Assembly: GCF_041021955.1 (NCBI RefSeq) | Contig: NZ_CP158375.1 | Location: 806,001 to 870,000 of the forward strand | Source: Caulobacter sp. 73W | GTDB lineage: Bacteria; Pseudomonadota; Alphaproteobacteria; Caulobacterales; Caulobacteraceae | DNA length: 64,000 bases | Reading direction: 5' to 3' | In this document: positions 29,498-38,423 of the stretch, piece by piece | Position numbering within the stretch: the first letter of the stretch is position 1 | How the letters are laid out: every line of letters starts with the position of its first letter | The notes under the pieces: generated by a model | Told to the model about the DNA's origin: nothing | Database searches by the model: none | What the model saw: the letters and a program-made list of their open reading frames with translations, nothing else | Translations under genes and position numbers: made by a program

Positions 29498-31494
29498 TCT
29501 CCGTGTCCTCCGAACCGCACGCGCACGCCGCAGTTGACGATGAAGCCGTCGGCGGGAGCCCAGGAGTCGACCGTCCACTGGCCGTCCGGCGCCCGGCGCT
29601 GCAGGAGGAGGCGATCATACTTGGTCTGGCGGACGTTGAGGATGTTCTCGAGATTCACGAACAGGCTGATGTCGCCGAGGGTGACTTCGCCCAGGGCGCC
29701 GACCTCCAGGTACGACTTGCCCCGCGTGCGATAGGGGTTGTCCTCCAGCGCCTGCGGGCCGGTGTAGTAGGCCTCCAGCCCCACGCGGCCCTTGCCGTTC
29801 TGCTCCCACATGGCGACCACGCCGGCGGTGTGGCGCGGGGTCAGGGGGATAACCCGGCGGCCGGCGCCGACGGGATCAGGCTCGGAGGAGTCCACATAGA
29901 CGTAGCTGCCGGTGACGGTGAAATCGCTCCAGCGATAGCGCAGCAGCGCCTCGACCCCGCCGGTGCGGGTCAGGCCGGGCGCGTTGACCAGCCGCACGCT
30001 TTCCGGGCCGGTCTCCACCAGGGTCACAGCGTCGTGGATGTGGGACATGAAGACGGTCAGGTTCGCCTCGAACGGGCCCCGGGCGTAGCCGGCATCGATG
30101 GAGGCGGTCTCCGCGGTTTCGGCCTTCAGGCCGGTGAACGGCTCCAGCCGCGAGAGGCCGGTGGCGTCCACCTCCTCCACGAACGGGGTCGGGGCGTAGA
30201 AGCCCTTGCCCAGCGAGGCGCGGACGGTCCACGGCCCCGGCCGATACATGACCGACAGGCGCGGGCTGAGGCGCGAGCCGTACTCGCTGTGGACGTCGAA
30301 GCGGGCGCTGCCGGCCACTGTCAGGTCTTCGGTGAAGTCATGCTCCACCTGCGCGAACAGGCCGGGGACGCTGTAGGTGTAGTCGAACCCCGAGAAGGCG
30401 TCGGAGCGGTAGTCGTCGGCCTGGAAGGCGAGACCGCCCAGCCATGAGGTCCCCTCCGGCCCGCCGGAGATCGAGGCCTCGGCCAGGAAGGTGCGGTGGC
30501 GGTCATCCTCGACCACCGGGCCGAAGCGGTGTTCGTGCTTTTGGCTGACGGCGGAGGCGCGCAGATGGGCGGCGGTCCCGGGGCTCAGCGGAACGCGGGC
30601 GGTAAGGCCGGCGTCCAGGCGACGGCTGTCCTGGCTTTCGACGAAGGGGCGGCCGTCCGGCGCCGTGCGGCCGGGCATGGTCCCGCCGTCGCGTTGCTCG
30701 CCCATGGCGCCGAGGGTGAAGAAAGCGGCCGCGCCGTTGTCGGCGTTCCAGAACAGGCGCGGGCGAACGGTCCAGCGGTCATAGCCCGCCATGTCCGCCC
30801 AGCCGTCGGCATCCAGGTCCTGGCGGCTCTGACGGTGCAGGCCGCCGGTGACGGAATAGGACCACTGGTCGTTGATGGGCGCCGAGCCATAGGCGGTGAG
30901 GTCCTGGCCGTTGCGGCTGGTCAGGTTCAGCAGAATCTCGCCCTGCGGCGTGTCGGCCGGTCGCCGCGAAACGAGGTTGATGACGCCGCCCAGGGCCGAC
31001 GAGCCATAGAGGGCCGAGGCCGCGCCCTTGATCACCTCCACCTGGCCCAGGTCGGTGGGCGGGATCTGCAGCAGGCCGATGGACTGGCCGCCATACAGCG
31101 GCAGGCCGTCGGCGAGCAGCTGGGTGTAGCGGCCGCGCATCCCCTGAACCCGCACGTTGGAGGCGCCCAGGGACGGCGAGGTGACCTGCACCCGCAGGCC
31201 GCCGGTCTCGCTGACGATCATGGCCACGTTGCCGGGCCGCATCAGCATCTTCTCCTCGATCTCCTCGCGGCCCATGACCTCGACGCGGATTGGCTCGTCC
31301 TGCACGCGGCGGCCGGTGCGAGTGGCCTGGACGATGACAGCCTCGACGGCTTCGTCCTCGTCGCCCTGAACCTCCTGGGCGTGGGCCGTCAGGGGCGCCA
31401 GAACCACGGCGACGGCCAGCGGAACGAGACGGGTTCGAAACAAGCGTGAGCGCAAAATGTTCAAGCCTTGCAATGAGATAACATACCCGAACAA
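29494..31494 (-). CDS. TonB-dependent receptor, possibly for a metal complex
   Basis: Up to 666 residues. All candidate starts are TTG: 31494, or 31455 (which leaves the signal RSRLFRTRLVPLAVAVVLAP...AHAQ); neither has a strong ribosome binding site. After EAVIVQATRTGRRVQDEPIR the plug domain shows LRVQVTSPSLGASNVRVQGM and VEVIKGAASALYGSSALGGV. The barrel ends FIVNCGVRVRFGGHGE. It is shorter than the sugar-type receptors at 44-55 kb and resembles vitamin B12/metal-type receptors. Coupling to a metal-sensor-like MerR gene suggests metal or metallophore uptake. Confidence 0.92.
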   Translation of the reverse strand: MFGYVISLQGLNILRSRLFRTRLVPLAVAVVLAPLTAHAQEVQGDEDEAVEAVIVQATRTGRRVQDEPIRVEVMGREEIEEKMLMRPGNVAMIVSETGGLRVQVTSPSLGASNVRVQGMRGRYTQLLADGLPLYGGQSIGLLQIPPTDLGQVEVIKGAASALYGSSALGGVINLVSRRPADTPQGEILLNLTSRNGQDLTAYGSAPINDQWSYSVTGGLHRQSRQDLDADGWADMAGYDRWTVRPRLFWNADNGAAAFFTLGAMGEQRDGGTMPGRTAPDGRPFVESQDSRRLDAGLTARVPLSPGTAAHLRASAVSQKHEHRFGPVVEDDRHRTFLAEASISGGPEGTSWLGGLAFQADDYRSDAFSGFDYTYSVPGLFAQVEHDFTEDLTVAGSARFDVHSEYGSRLSPRLSVMYRPGPWTVRASLGKGFYAPTPFVEEVDATGLSRLEPFTGLKAETAETASIDAGYARGPFEANLTVFMSHIHDAVTLVETGPESVRLVNAPGLTRTGGVEALLRYRWSDFTVTGSYVYVDSSEPDPVGAGRRVIPLTPRHTAGVVAMWEQNGKGRVGLEAYYTGPQALEDNPYRTRGKSYLEVGALGEVTLGDISLFVNLENILNVRQTKYDRLLLQRRAPDGQWTVDSWAPADGFIVNCGVRVRFGGHGE
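31465..31487. promoter_or_regulatory. Possible operator at the receptor-merR start
   Basis: On the minus strand this reads GGTATGTTAT-CTC-ATTGCAAGGC, an imperfect inverted repeat in an AT-rich patch. The left half resembles Fur/Zur-type half sites; the right half is degenerate. It overlaps the first codons if the TTG at 31494 is used, but lies just upstream if the TTG at 31455 is used. Confidence 0.25.
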
Positions 31495-31549
31495 CTCATC
31501 CGGCGATGTCAGCCTCTTGCAGGCTGTAGCAGGTGCAGGGTCAAGCGCC

Positions 31550-31594
31550 TTGCGTGCTTCGGGACGCGCTTAGGCGCTCTCGGCATGACAAAGC
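31550..31594. repeat. Type C half-repeat
   Basis: TTGCGTGCTTCGGGACGCGC followed by TTAGGCGCTCTCGGCATGAC matches the left half of type C. The right half is absent; the AraC gene's 3' end follows immediately. Confidence 0.7.
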
Positions 31595-31597
31595 CCC

Positions 31598-32506
31598 CTA
31601 CTCCGCCGCCAGCGGCCGCCTTGCCGCTTCCACGTCGCGGGCGGGGGGCAGGCCGTAGAGGCGGCGATATTCGCGGCTGAACTGGGAGGGGCTCTGGTAG
31701 CCGACGCGGAAGCCGGCGGTGGCGACGTCGGCGTCCTCGACCAGCATCAGGCGGCGGGCTTCGTGCAGGCGCAGCTGCTTTTGATACTGCAGCGGGGTCA
31801 TGGCGGTGACCGCCTTGAACTGGTGGTGCAGGGAGGACTCGCTCATGCCCACCGCCTCGGCCAGGGCCTCGATGCGCAGGGGCTGGTCGTAGTTGTCGCG
31901 CAGCCAGGCGACGGCGCGAGGCACGCGGCCGCCCGTCCCCTCGCCCGCCGTGATGTGCAGCAGCCGCGCGGCGTCGGGGCCGGTGAGCAGACGGTAGAGG
32001 ATCTCGTCCTGGATCAGCGGCGCCATGGCGGGGATGTCGTGCGGCCGCTCCAGCAGGCGGACCATGCGCAGCACCGCGTCGAGCAAGTCCGGCCCCGCCG
32101 AGTTGACGGCCAGGCCGCGCACCGCGTCGGCGGCGGTGGCCGGGCGCGGCACGCCGATGCGGCGCATCAGCTCCCCCAGGCGCGCGGGGTTGATCGCCAT
32201 GCCCAGGCCGATCTGCGGCTTCTCCGGCGTCGCCTCGACCACGCAGGAGGCGACCGGCATGTCGAGGGCGACCAGCAGATAGTCGCCGACGCCATAGCGC
32301 AGACTCTCCTCGCCGATGCGGACGACCTTGGCGCCCTGGACCACCAGGGCCAGGCACGGCCACTGGGCGGTGTGCAGCGGCATGCTGGGCGAGGTCTTGC
32401 GGGCGATGAAGAGGCCGTCGACGGCGGTCTCCACATGGCCGTCCTCCGGCGTGAACCGGGTGATCAGGGAGACCAGCTCCGCATAGGGATCGGCAGGAAG
32501 CGTCAT
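31598..32506 (-). CDS. AraC family transcriptional regulator
   Basis: A 302-residue regulator with the AraC_N-type cupin arm (VDGLFIARKTSPSMPLHTAQ, WPCLALVVQGAKVVRIG) and two C-terminal HTH units (LRIEALAEAVGMSESSLHHQ and ADVATAGFRVGYQSPSQFSR, ending EYRRLYGLPP). This N-terminal type is found in YqhC-like regulators of aldehyde or alcohol stress genes. It is divergent from the small barrel protein at 32737 over 230 bases and is its most likely regulator. Confidence 0.93.
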   Translation of the reverse strand: MTLPADPYAELVSLITRFTPEDGHVETAVDGLFIARKTSPSMPLHTAQWPCLALVVQGAKVVRIGEESLRYGVGDYLLVALDMPVASCVVEATPEKPQIGLGMAINPARLGELMRRIGVPRPATAADAVRGLAVNSAGPDLLDAVLRMVRLLERPHDIPAMAPLIQDEILYRLLTGPDAARLLHITAGEGTGGRVPRAVAWLRDNYDQPLRIEALAEAVGMSESSLHHQFKAVTAMTPLQYQKQLRLHEARRLMLVEDADVATAGFRVGYQSPSQFSREYRRLYGLPPARDVEAARRPLAAE

Positions 32507-32736
32507 GGGGCCAACCTAGCGGGCGGATGGGCGGGCGATAGTGCGGAACGTCGGTTTTTGCAGGATCAGGCAAAACTCCTGCGGGATCGTTTCTGTCGCG
32601 CCGACGGGGCCGCATGACAGACTGGTGTTGTCAGGATAGCGGAGCCGCCCGCCACGGCGACGCCCTTCGCATCCCGACCGCATCCGACCTCCCCGTCCTG
32701 GATGCAGGATCGCACACCCGCTCGAAGGAGAATTCC

Positions 32737-33093
32737 ATGGCTCGGATCATCGATTACAACATGCACGCAGACGCGCCGCGGTCCGAGCAGCGGGTCATGG
32801 AAGCCGTCGAGATCACCACCTTCCGCCTGCGCGGCTGCACGGTGGAGCAGTTCATCGACGCCAACGCGGGAGTGGACGCCTGGCTGCGCCGCCAACCCGG
32901 CTTCCGCTCGCGTCGGATCATGGAGCAGGCCGACGGCTCGGTGGCCGACGTACTGGTCTGGGCGGCGGTGTCGGACGGCCGCGCGGCGGCGGACGGCCTG
33001 ATGGACGAACTGGCGGACTCGCCGGTCCACAACCTGATCGATCAGCGCACGGTGTGCTGGAGCGTCTCGCCCGTGCGCCACAGCGTGGGTTGA
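32737..33093 (+). CDS. Small dimeric alpha/beta-barrel-like protein
   Basis: A 118-residue protein. The pattern VMEAVEITTFRLRGCTVEQF, AGVDAWLRRQPGFRSRRIME, SVADVLVWAAVSDGRAAADG is typical of ABM/EthD-like ferredoxin-fold barrels: an extracting strand, then the PGF turn and a strand ending in W. It probably binds a small organic ligand; no catalytic residues can be named. GAAGGAG precedes the ATG at seven bases. Probably controlled by the divergent AraC regulator. Confidence 0.75.
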   Translation: MARIIDYNMHADAPRSEQRVMEAVEITTFRLRGCTVEQFIDANAGVDAWLRRQPGFRSRRIMEQADGSVADVLVWAAVSDGRAAADGLMDELADSPVHNLIDQRTVCWSVSPVRHSVG

Positions 33094-33105
33094 TGCGCGG
33101 GCATT

Positions 33106-33209
33106 GTGCGTGCTTCGAGACGCGCTCTCGCGCTCCTCAGCATGACGGGCTTTGTTGCTGCTGAATTCGTCATCCTGAGGAGGCCGACAGGCCGTCTCGA
33201 AGGACGCAA
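33106..33209. repeat. Type C repeat, copy 3
   Basis: GTGCGTGCTTCGAGACGCGC at the left, GAATTCGTCATCCTGAGGAG in the middle and GTCTCGAAGGACGCAA at the right. It lies between the convergent barrel-protein and protease genes and ends just before the protease stop. Confidence 0.87.
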
Positions 33210-33214
33210 CGCGC

Positions 33215-34045
33215 CTAGTCGATCGTCCCGGCTTCGACCGCGTTGGCGGCGACCTGGGTGGGGGGCAGGGTTTCGGCGACCTTTGTCGCGCTGATCGGGA
33301 TGACGCCGTCCAGCATGTTCACCGCCTCGCGGATGAACTTGGCGTGGGTGACGACGCCGATCTCCAGCCGTTCCTTGTTCAGCTCCACCTGCTGGGTGAG
33401 CATGCCGGCGACGAACTGAACTTCCTGGGCCTCGCCCGCCCCGGGGCGACGGCGGGCGGCCTGGGCCATGAACACCGGGCCGCCGGAATTGCCGGGAAAC
33501 ACCGCGAAATCGAGCAGGAAGGTCGGCGAATTGTCGGCCGGGCCCAGCGGGTAGGAGGCCACTCGGCCCGAACGCAGGATCGGGAAGCCGGCGCCGTTGG
33601 CGGCCAGGCCGCGCGGGAAGCCCAGCGCCATCATCTCGTCGCCGGGGCCGAGCGCCACCTTGCTGAAGGTTTCGTCCGCGGCCAGCCAGGCCAGAGGGAT
33701 CGCCGCCTTGGCGAATTCCGGCGGCGCGACGACCTCGATCGCGGCCACGTCGCGGGTCGGGTGCTTGGCCCATTCCGGTTGGTTGGCGGCGTCGCGGATG
33801 GTCATGGTCTGGGGGTCGTAGCGCCAGACGCCGTCGCCGCCCTGGACGCGATAGCCGATGCGGGCGCTGGCTTTGGGCATACGCTCCAGCACATGGCCGG
33901 CGGTGACCAGCACGGTGCGCGGACGGCCGTCAGGGGTCGGGGCGTCGACCAGGAAGCCGGTGCCCACGGTCCGGCCGCCGTCGGGCAGGGCCTGTTCGAC
34001 CTGCACCGTCGCCTGAATGAGATCGAGTGAGAGATCCCAGGCCAT
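33215..34045 (-). CDS. Trypsin-like serine peptidase (S1 fold) without signal peptide
   Basis: A 276-residue protein with a complete catalytic triad: His51 in LVTAGHVLERM, Asp99 in TRDVAAIEV and Ser187 in FPGNSGGPVF. AAGGGG precedes ATG 34045. The N-terminus (MAWDLSLDLIQATVQVEQAL) is not a signal peptide, so the enzyme is predicted to be cytoplasmic or exported by an unusual route; the frame continues upstream only 12 codons without adding a signal. There is no PDZ domain, so it is not DegP-like. Divergent from oligopeptidase B. Confidence 0.85.
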   Translation of the reverse strand: MAWDLSLDLIQATVQVEQALPDGGRTVGTGFLVDAPTPDGRPRTVLVTAGHVLERMPKASARIGYRVQGGDGVWRYDPQTMTIRDAANQPEWAKHPTRDVAAIEVVAPPEFAKAAIPLAWLAADETFSKVALGPGDEMMALGFPRGLAANGAGFPILRSGRVASYPLGPADNSPTFLLDFAVFPGNSGGPVFMAQAARRRPGAGEAQEVQFVAGMLTQQVELNKERLEIGVVTHAKFIREAVNMLDGVIPISATKVAETLPPTQVAANAVEAGTID

Positions 34046-34147
34046 GGACGCCCCTTGAATACGCGACTCAACTGGCCCCATTTGACCAACCTCGAATCCG
34101 CGTCACAAGCTGGCGTCCTGCCGCACCCCTAGGTTTTAGGACCCCGC

Positions 34148-36328
34148 ATGCAAAACCGACGCGAACTTCTGGCCTCCGCGGCCGCCCTGGTCGCTTCTTC
34201 CGCACTCATTCCCGGTGAATCTATGTCCGCGTCGCCTACCCTCCCCAAGCCGCCCGTCGCCAAGAAGGAACCGAAGCGCATCGAGCAGCTGGGCCGCGTG
34301 CGGACCGACGACTACGCCTGGATGAAGGACGACAACTGGCAGAAGGTCTTGCGCGACCCCAGCCTGATCAAGGCGGACGTCAAGGCGCACCTGACCGAGG
34401 AGAACGCCTACACCAAGGCCATGCTGGCCAAGACCGAACCGCTGCAGAAGGCGATGTTCGAGGAGATGAAGGGCCGCGTCAAAGAAGACGACGCCTCCGT
34501 CCCCGCCCCCGACGGCGCGTTCGAATACTACACCCGCTACAATGTCGGGGCGCAGCACCCGATCTACGCCCGCAAGCCGCGCGGCGGGGGGGCCGAGGAA
34601 GTGCTGCTGGACGCCGACGCCCTGGCCAAGGGCAAGGCCTATTCGGAGGTCGGCGCGGCCGACCACAGCCCCGACCACAAGCTGTTCGCCTATGCCGAGG
34701 ACGCGCAGGGCTCGGAAGTCTTCCGCGTGTTCGTGAAGGACCTGGCCACCGGCCAGGTGCTGGCCGAGCCGGTGGAGAGCTCCACCGGGGACTTCACCTT
34801 CTCGCCCGACTCCCAGTGGCTGTTCTGGACCCATCGCGACGACAACGGCCGGCCGGACAAGATCTATCGCCGCCCGGCGCGCGGCGGCGCCAAGGACGAC
34901 GTGCTGGTCTATGAAGAGGCTGACGAGGGCTATTTCATCGGCATTGGCCGCGTGGCGTCCGACCAGTTCCTGGTCATCAGCGCCGGCAACAACGACAGCT
35001 CCGAAGCCCTGATCATCCCGGCCGCCGACCCGACCGCCAAGCCCAAGGTGGTGGAGCCGCGCAAGGCCGGCGTCCGCTATGACGTCGAGCACTGGGACGG
35101 CGACTTCATCATCCGCACCAACGCCGGCGACGCGGTGGACTTCAAGCTGGTGCGCGCGCCGGTTTCCGATCCCTCGGCCAAGAACTGGAAGGAGTGGGTC
35201 GCCCACCGTCCGGGCACGCTGATCGTCGGGACCACCGCCTATCAGAACCACTTCGTGCGGCTGGAGCGCGTCAACGCCAACACCCGTATCGTCGTCACCG
35301 AAAAGGGCGGGGCCGAGCATCCCATCGTCATGGACGAGGAGGCCTATGTCCTGTCGCTGGAGGGCGGGTACGAGTTCGACACCCCGGTGATGCGCTATGT
35401 CTACCAGTCGCCGACCACCCCGCGTCAGTGGTTCGACTACGACATGGCCAAGCGCACGAAGGTGCTGCGCAAGACCCAGGAAATCCCGTCCGGCCACAAC
35501 CCGGCCGACTACGTCACCAAGCGGCTCTACGCCAAGGCGCCCGACGGCGCCGAAGTGCCGATCACCGTGCTGATGAAGAAGGGAACCAAGCTGGACGGCT
35601 CGGCCCCGCTGCTGCTTTACGGCTATGGCAGCTACGGCATCCCGATGGATCCCAGCTTCTCGATCCGCAACTTCAGCCTGGTGGACCGGGGCTGGATCTG
35701 GGCCACGGCCCACATCCGCGGCGGCTCGGAAAAGGGCTGGGGCTGGTTCCTGGACGGCAAGCGCTTCAAGAAGAAGAACACCTTCACTGACTTCATCGCC
35801 TGCGCCGAGCACCTGCACGCCAACGGCTATGGGGCGAAGGGGCGTACCGTGGCCTATGGCGGCTCGGCCGGCGGCCTGCTGATGGGGGCGGTGACCAACA
35901 TGCGCCCCGACCTGTGGAGCGGCATCATCGGCGCCGTGCCGTTCGTGGATGTGATCAACACCATGAGCGACACGTCCCTGCCGCTGACCCCGCCGGAGTG
36001 GCCCGAATGGGGCAACCCGATCGAGGACGCGGAAGCCTACGACTACATGCTCAGCTACAGCCCCTACGACCAGATCGGGGCCAAGCCCTATCCGGCGGTG
36101 CTGGCCACCGGCGGCCTGTCGGACCCGCGCGTCACCTATTGGGAGCCGGAAAAGTGGGTCGCCAAGCTGCGCGACCACACCACGGGAACGAGCCCTATCC
36201 TGCTGAAGATCAACATGGAAGCCGGACACGGCGGGGCGTCCGGCCGGTTCGATTTCCTGAAGGAGATCGCGTTGGACTACGCGTTCGCCGTCTGGGCGGT
36301 CGAGAAGGGCTGGGAGAAGGCGTGGTGA
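34148..36328 (+). CDS. ptrB: Oligopeptidase B-like S9A peptidase with Tat-like signal
   Basis: A 726-residue prolyl-oligopeptidase-fold enzyme. The N-terminus MQNRRELLASAAALVASSAL is a possible twin-arginine signal. A beta-propeller follows from PKRIEQLGRVRTDDYAWMKD. The alpha/beta-hydrolase domain has YGGSAGGLLMG (nucleophile Ser573), the Asp in TGGLSDPRVTYWEP and the His in EAGHGGASGR. Oligopeptidase B cleaves short peptides after Arg/Lys. LYGYGSYGIPMDPSFSIRN and AHIRGGSEKGWGWFLDGK are typical of it. Its TGA overlaps the start of the GFA gene (GTGA). Confidence 0.93.
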   Translation: MQNRRELLASAAALVASSALIPGESMSASPTLPKPPVAKKEPKRIEQLGRVRTDDYAWMKDDNWQKVLRDPSLIKADVKAHLTEENAYTKAMLAKTEPLQKAMFEEMKGRVKEDDASVPAPDGAFEYYTRYNVGAQHPIYARKPRGGGAEEVLLDADALAKGKAYSEVGAADHSPDHKLFAYAEDAQGSEVFRVFVKDLATGQVLAEPVESSTGDFTFSPDSQWLFWTHRDDNGRPDKIYRRPARGGAKDDVLVYEEADEGYFIGIGRVASDQFLVISAGNNDSSEALIIPAADPTAKPKVVEPRKAGVRYDVEHWDGDFIIRTNAGDAVDFKLVRAPVSDPSAKNWKEWVAHRPGTLIVGTTAYQNHFVRLERVNANTRIVVTEKGGAEHPIVMDEEAYVLSLEGGYEFDTPVMRYVYQSPTTPRQWFDYDMAKRTKVLRKTQEIPSGHNPADYVTKRLYAKAPDGAEVPITVLMKKGTKLDGSAPLLLYGYGSYGIPMDPSFSIRNFSLVDRGWIWATAHIRGGSEKGWGWFLDGKRFKKKNTFTDFIACAEHLHANGYGAKGRTVAYGGSAGGLLMGAVTNMRPDLWSGIIGAVPFVDVINTMSDTSLPLTPPEWPEWGNPIEDAEAYDYMLSYSPYDQIGAKPYPAVLATGGLSDPRVTYWEPEKWVAKLRDHTTGTSPILLKINMEAGHGGASGRFDFLKEIALDYAFAVWAVEKGWEKAW

Positions 36329-36729
36329 GGATCACCGGCGGCTGCCTCTGCGGCGGCGTCCGCTATGAAGCGGAGGGGCCGCCGGCCTATACGGGCCATT
36401 GCTACTGCGCCGACTGCCGCAAGGCGTCGGGCGGCGGTTTCATCCCGTTCATGGGCTTTCCCGCCGAGGCGGTGCGGTTCAGCGGCATGACCCGGCAGTT
36501 CCGCTCTCCCGCCTTCAAGGGCGGCGAGGCGGTGCGCAACTCCTGCCCCACCTGCGGCGGGCTGGTGTTCGGCGGGGTGGTCGGCGAGAGCGACAGCCAC
36601 ACCCTCTATGCGGGCTCGCTGGACGACCCGAGCCTGTTCAAACCCCAGATCGCCATCTTCAACCGCGACCGTCCCGCCTGGGCGCCCCTGCCCCCGGACG
36701 TCGCGGTGTTCGAGACGATGCCGGAGTGA
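36325..36729 (+). CDS. GFA family zinc protein
   Basis: A 134-residue protein of the glutathione-dependent formaldehyde-activating (GFA)/CENP-V type. Zinc ligands are visible as GGCLCGGVRYE, TGHCYCADCRKASGG and NSCPTCGGLVFGG. GTG 36325 overlaps the ptrB stop. Most family members are not proven to act on formaldehyde and some bind other thiol adducts. Followed by a type F repeat. Confidence 0.92.
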   Translation: MRITGGCLCGGVRYEAEGPPAYTGHCYCADCRKASGGGFIPFMGFPAEAVRFSGMTRQFRSPAFKGGEAVRNSCPTCGGLVFGGVVGESDSHTLYAGSLDDPSLFKPQIAIFNRDRPAWAPLPPDVAVFETMPE

Positions 36730-36739
36730 GGGGGCGCTA

Positions 36740-36840
36740 AAGGGGAGGTGGCCCGGAGGGCCGGAGGGGACTGCTGAGCCAGCACCCAGTTCTACCCCCT
36801 CCACCGCTTCGCGGTCCCCCTCCCCCTGAGGGGGAGGATT
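36740..36840. repeat. Type F repeat, copy 2
   Basis: GGGGAGGTGGCCCGGAGGGC and CCCCCTCCACCGCTTCGCGG match the copy at 21187; the right end is CCCCTGAGGGGGAGGATT. It fills the gap between the GFA and acetyltransferase genes. Confidence 0.88.
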
Positions 36841-36856
36841 GGGGTATGCACGCCAC

Positions 36857-37402
36857 ATGAACATCCGCCCCGCCACGCCCGCCGACGCCGCCGCCATCGC
36901 AGAGATCTATGCCGACGCCTGTCTGAACGGGTTCGGTACGTTCGAGGAGGTCCCGCCCTCGGCGGACGAGATCGCGACCCGCATGGCCGGGGTGCAGTCT
37001 CGGGGGCTGCCGTATCTGGTGGCCGAAGAGGACGGCGAGATCCTGGGCTACGCCTATGCCGGGCCTTTCCGGCTGCGGGCGGCGTACCGCTACACGGTCG
37101 AGGACAGCGTCTACATCTCGCCCAAGGCCAAGGGCCGGGGCGTCGGGCGCGCGGTGCTGGGGGCGGTGCTGGACGCCTGCGCGGCCATGGGCCTGCGGCA
37201 GGTGATGGCGATCATCGGCGACACCAGCAACGCCGGCTCCATCGGCCTGCACAAGGCCATGGGCTTCGAGCCGGTGGGCACGTTCCGCGACGTGGGCTTC
37301 AAGCAGGAGCGCTGGGTCGACATCGTGCTGATGCAGAAGAGCCTGAACGGCGGATCGGAGACGCAGCCGGACGCCGAGGGCCTGAGCCTGAAGGGCTTCT
37401 AG
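36857..37402 (+). CDS. GNAT family N-acetyltransferase (phosphinothricin acetyltransferase-like)
   Basis: A 181-residue cytoplasmic acetyltransferase. MNIRPATPADAAAIAEIYAD opens the fold; EDSVYISPKAKGRGVGRAVL contains the acetyl-CoA pyrophosphate loop (KGRGVGRA), followed by MAIIGDTSNAGSIGLHKAMG and FEPVGTFRDVGFKQERWVDI. This Pat/MnaT branch acetylates amino acids or their analogues such as methionine sulfone; the true substrate is unknown. Its TAG shares CTAG with the convergent gene's stop. Confidence 0.92.
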   Translation: MNIRPATPADAAAIAEIYADACLNGFGTFEEVPPSADEIATRMAGVQSRGLPYLVAEEDGEILGYAYAGPFRLRAAYRYTVEDSVYISPKAKGRGVGRAVLGAVLDACAAMGLRQVMAIIGDTSNAGSIGLHKAMGFEPVGTFRDVGFKQERWVDIVLMQKSLNGGSETQPDAEGLSLKGF

Positions 37403-37857
37403 AGCGCGCCCAGCTTCTCCGCCCGCGCCAGGTCCTTGGGCCGGCCGAACAGGCGCAGGATCTCGATCTGCTCGGCGACGTCGGGGATGAAGATTACCGC
37501 GCCGGCGACATCGACCGCACGGCGCGTCCGCGGTCGCACGGGCACCCAGGCCCCGTTCGACATCACCTCCAGGTCGCCCATGACCTCGATGTCCAGGGGC
37601 GTCGCATCGGTGGTGAAGAAGCAGGAGCGGAAGTGGTCGCCGCTCGCCTTTCCGACCGGCGGCGTGGCGCCCAGGGCCGCCGCGACGCGGGGCGCGTCGG
37701 CGGTGGAGGTCAGGACATCCACATCCGCGACCTCCTTGTCATCCAGCCCCGCCAGGGCCATGGCCGCGCTGCCGATCACCCACCACGGATCGCGGCTGGC
37801 GCCGCAGGCCTGGGCGGTCAGGGCGAGGCTTTGCGCCAGGGACGGCGAAATCGGCAT
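37399..37857 (-). CDS. Nucleotidyltransferase-like protein
   Basis: A 152-residue protein. DPWWVIGSAAMALAGL followed by VADVDVLTST resembles the GS...DxD motif of pol-beta-type nucleotidyltransferases, and VDVAGAVIFIPDVAEQIEIL is a typical late strand-helix. Catalytic competence is uncertain because the third acid is not clear (LDIEVMGD is the candidate). The family assignment is by pattern only. Confidence 0.62.
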   Translation of the reverse strand: MPISPSLAQSLALTAQACGASRDPWWVIGSAAMALAGLDDKEVADVDVLTSTADAPRVAAALGATPPVGKASGDHFRSCFFTTDATPLDIEVMGDLEVMSNGAWVPVRPRTRRAVDVAGAVIFIPDVAEQIEILRLFGRPKDLARAEKLGAL

Positions 37858-37936
37858 GCGGGGTTGTTTCCGTTCAAGAGCTGTCGCGTTGGCGTCCTAG
37901 GATGCGCGCGGCATTCAACGCAACGGGAGAGACATC

Positions 37937-38374
37937 ATGGCCCTGAAGATCAAGCGTCGCGGTTCGGTCGCCTGGACCGGCGGCATCAAGGACGGCAAGG
38001 GTTCGATCAATACCGAGAGCGGCGCCCTGAGCGCGTACCCCTACGGCTTCGCCAGCCGGTTCGAGGGGCAGGCCGGGTCGAACCCGGAAGAGCTTCTGGG
38101 CGCGGCGCACGCGGCCTGCTTCACCATGGCCCTGTCGCTGATCCTGGGTCAGGCCGGCTTCACCGCCGACAGTCTGGAGACCAGCGCCGAGGTCACCCTG
38201 GAAGAGCAGGACGGCGGCTACGCCATCACCGCAATCCACCTGACCCTGAAGGGCAAGGTCCCGAACATCGACGCGGCGACCTTCAACGAGCTGGCCGGCA
38301 AGGCCAAGGCCAACTGCCCGGTGTCCAAGGTCCTGAACGCGGACATCACGCTGAGCAGCGAACTGGCCGGCTGA
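37937..38374 (+). CDS. osmC: OsmC-like peroxiredoxin
   Basis: A 145-residue cytoplasmic thiol peroxidase. The two redox cysteines of the OsmC family are present as Cys61 (GAAHAACFTMALS) and Cys127 (KANCPVSKVLN), with SNPEELLGAAHA between helices. It should reduce organic hydroperoxides using dihydrolipoamide-type electron donors. GGGAGA precedes the ATG. Confidence 0.93.
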   Translation: MALKIKRRGSVAWTGGIKDGKGSINTESGALSAYPYGFASRFEGQAGSNPEELLGAAHAACFTMALSLILGQAGFTADSLETSAEVTLEEQDGGYAITAIHLTLKGKVPNIDAATFNELAGKAKANCPVSKVLNADITLSSELAG

Positions 38375-38423
38375 GACCAATCGGCGGAGCCTGACGGGCG
38401 CCGGCCATACCGCCATCGCCATC

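Noticed and set aside
34136..36229. A 697-codon open frame antisense to oligopeptidase B
   Set aside because: Same reason: shadow coding in GC-rich DNA, with no recognisable protein features.
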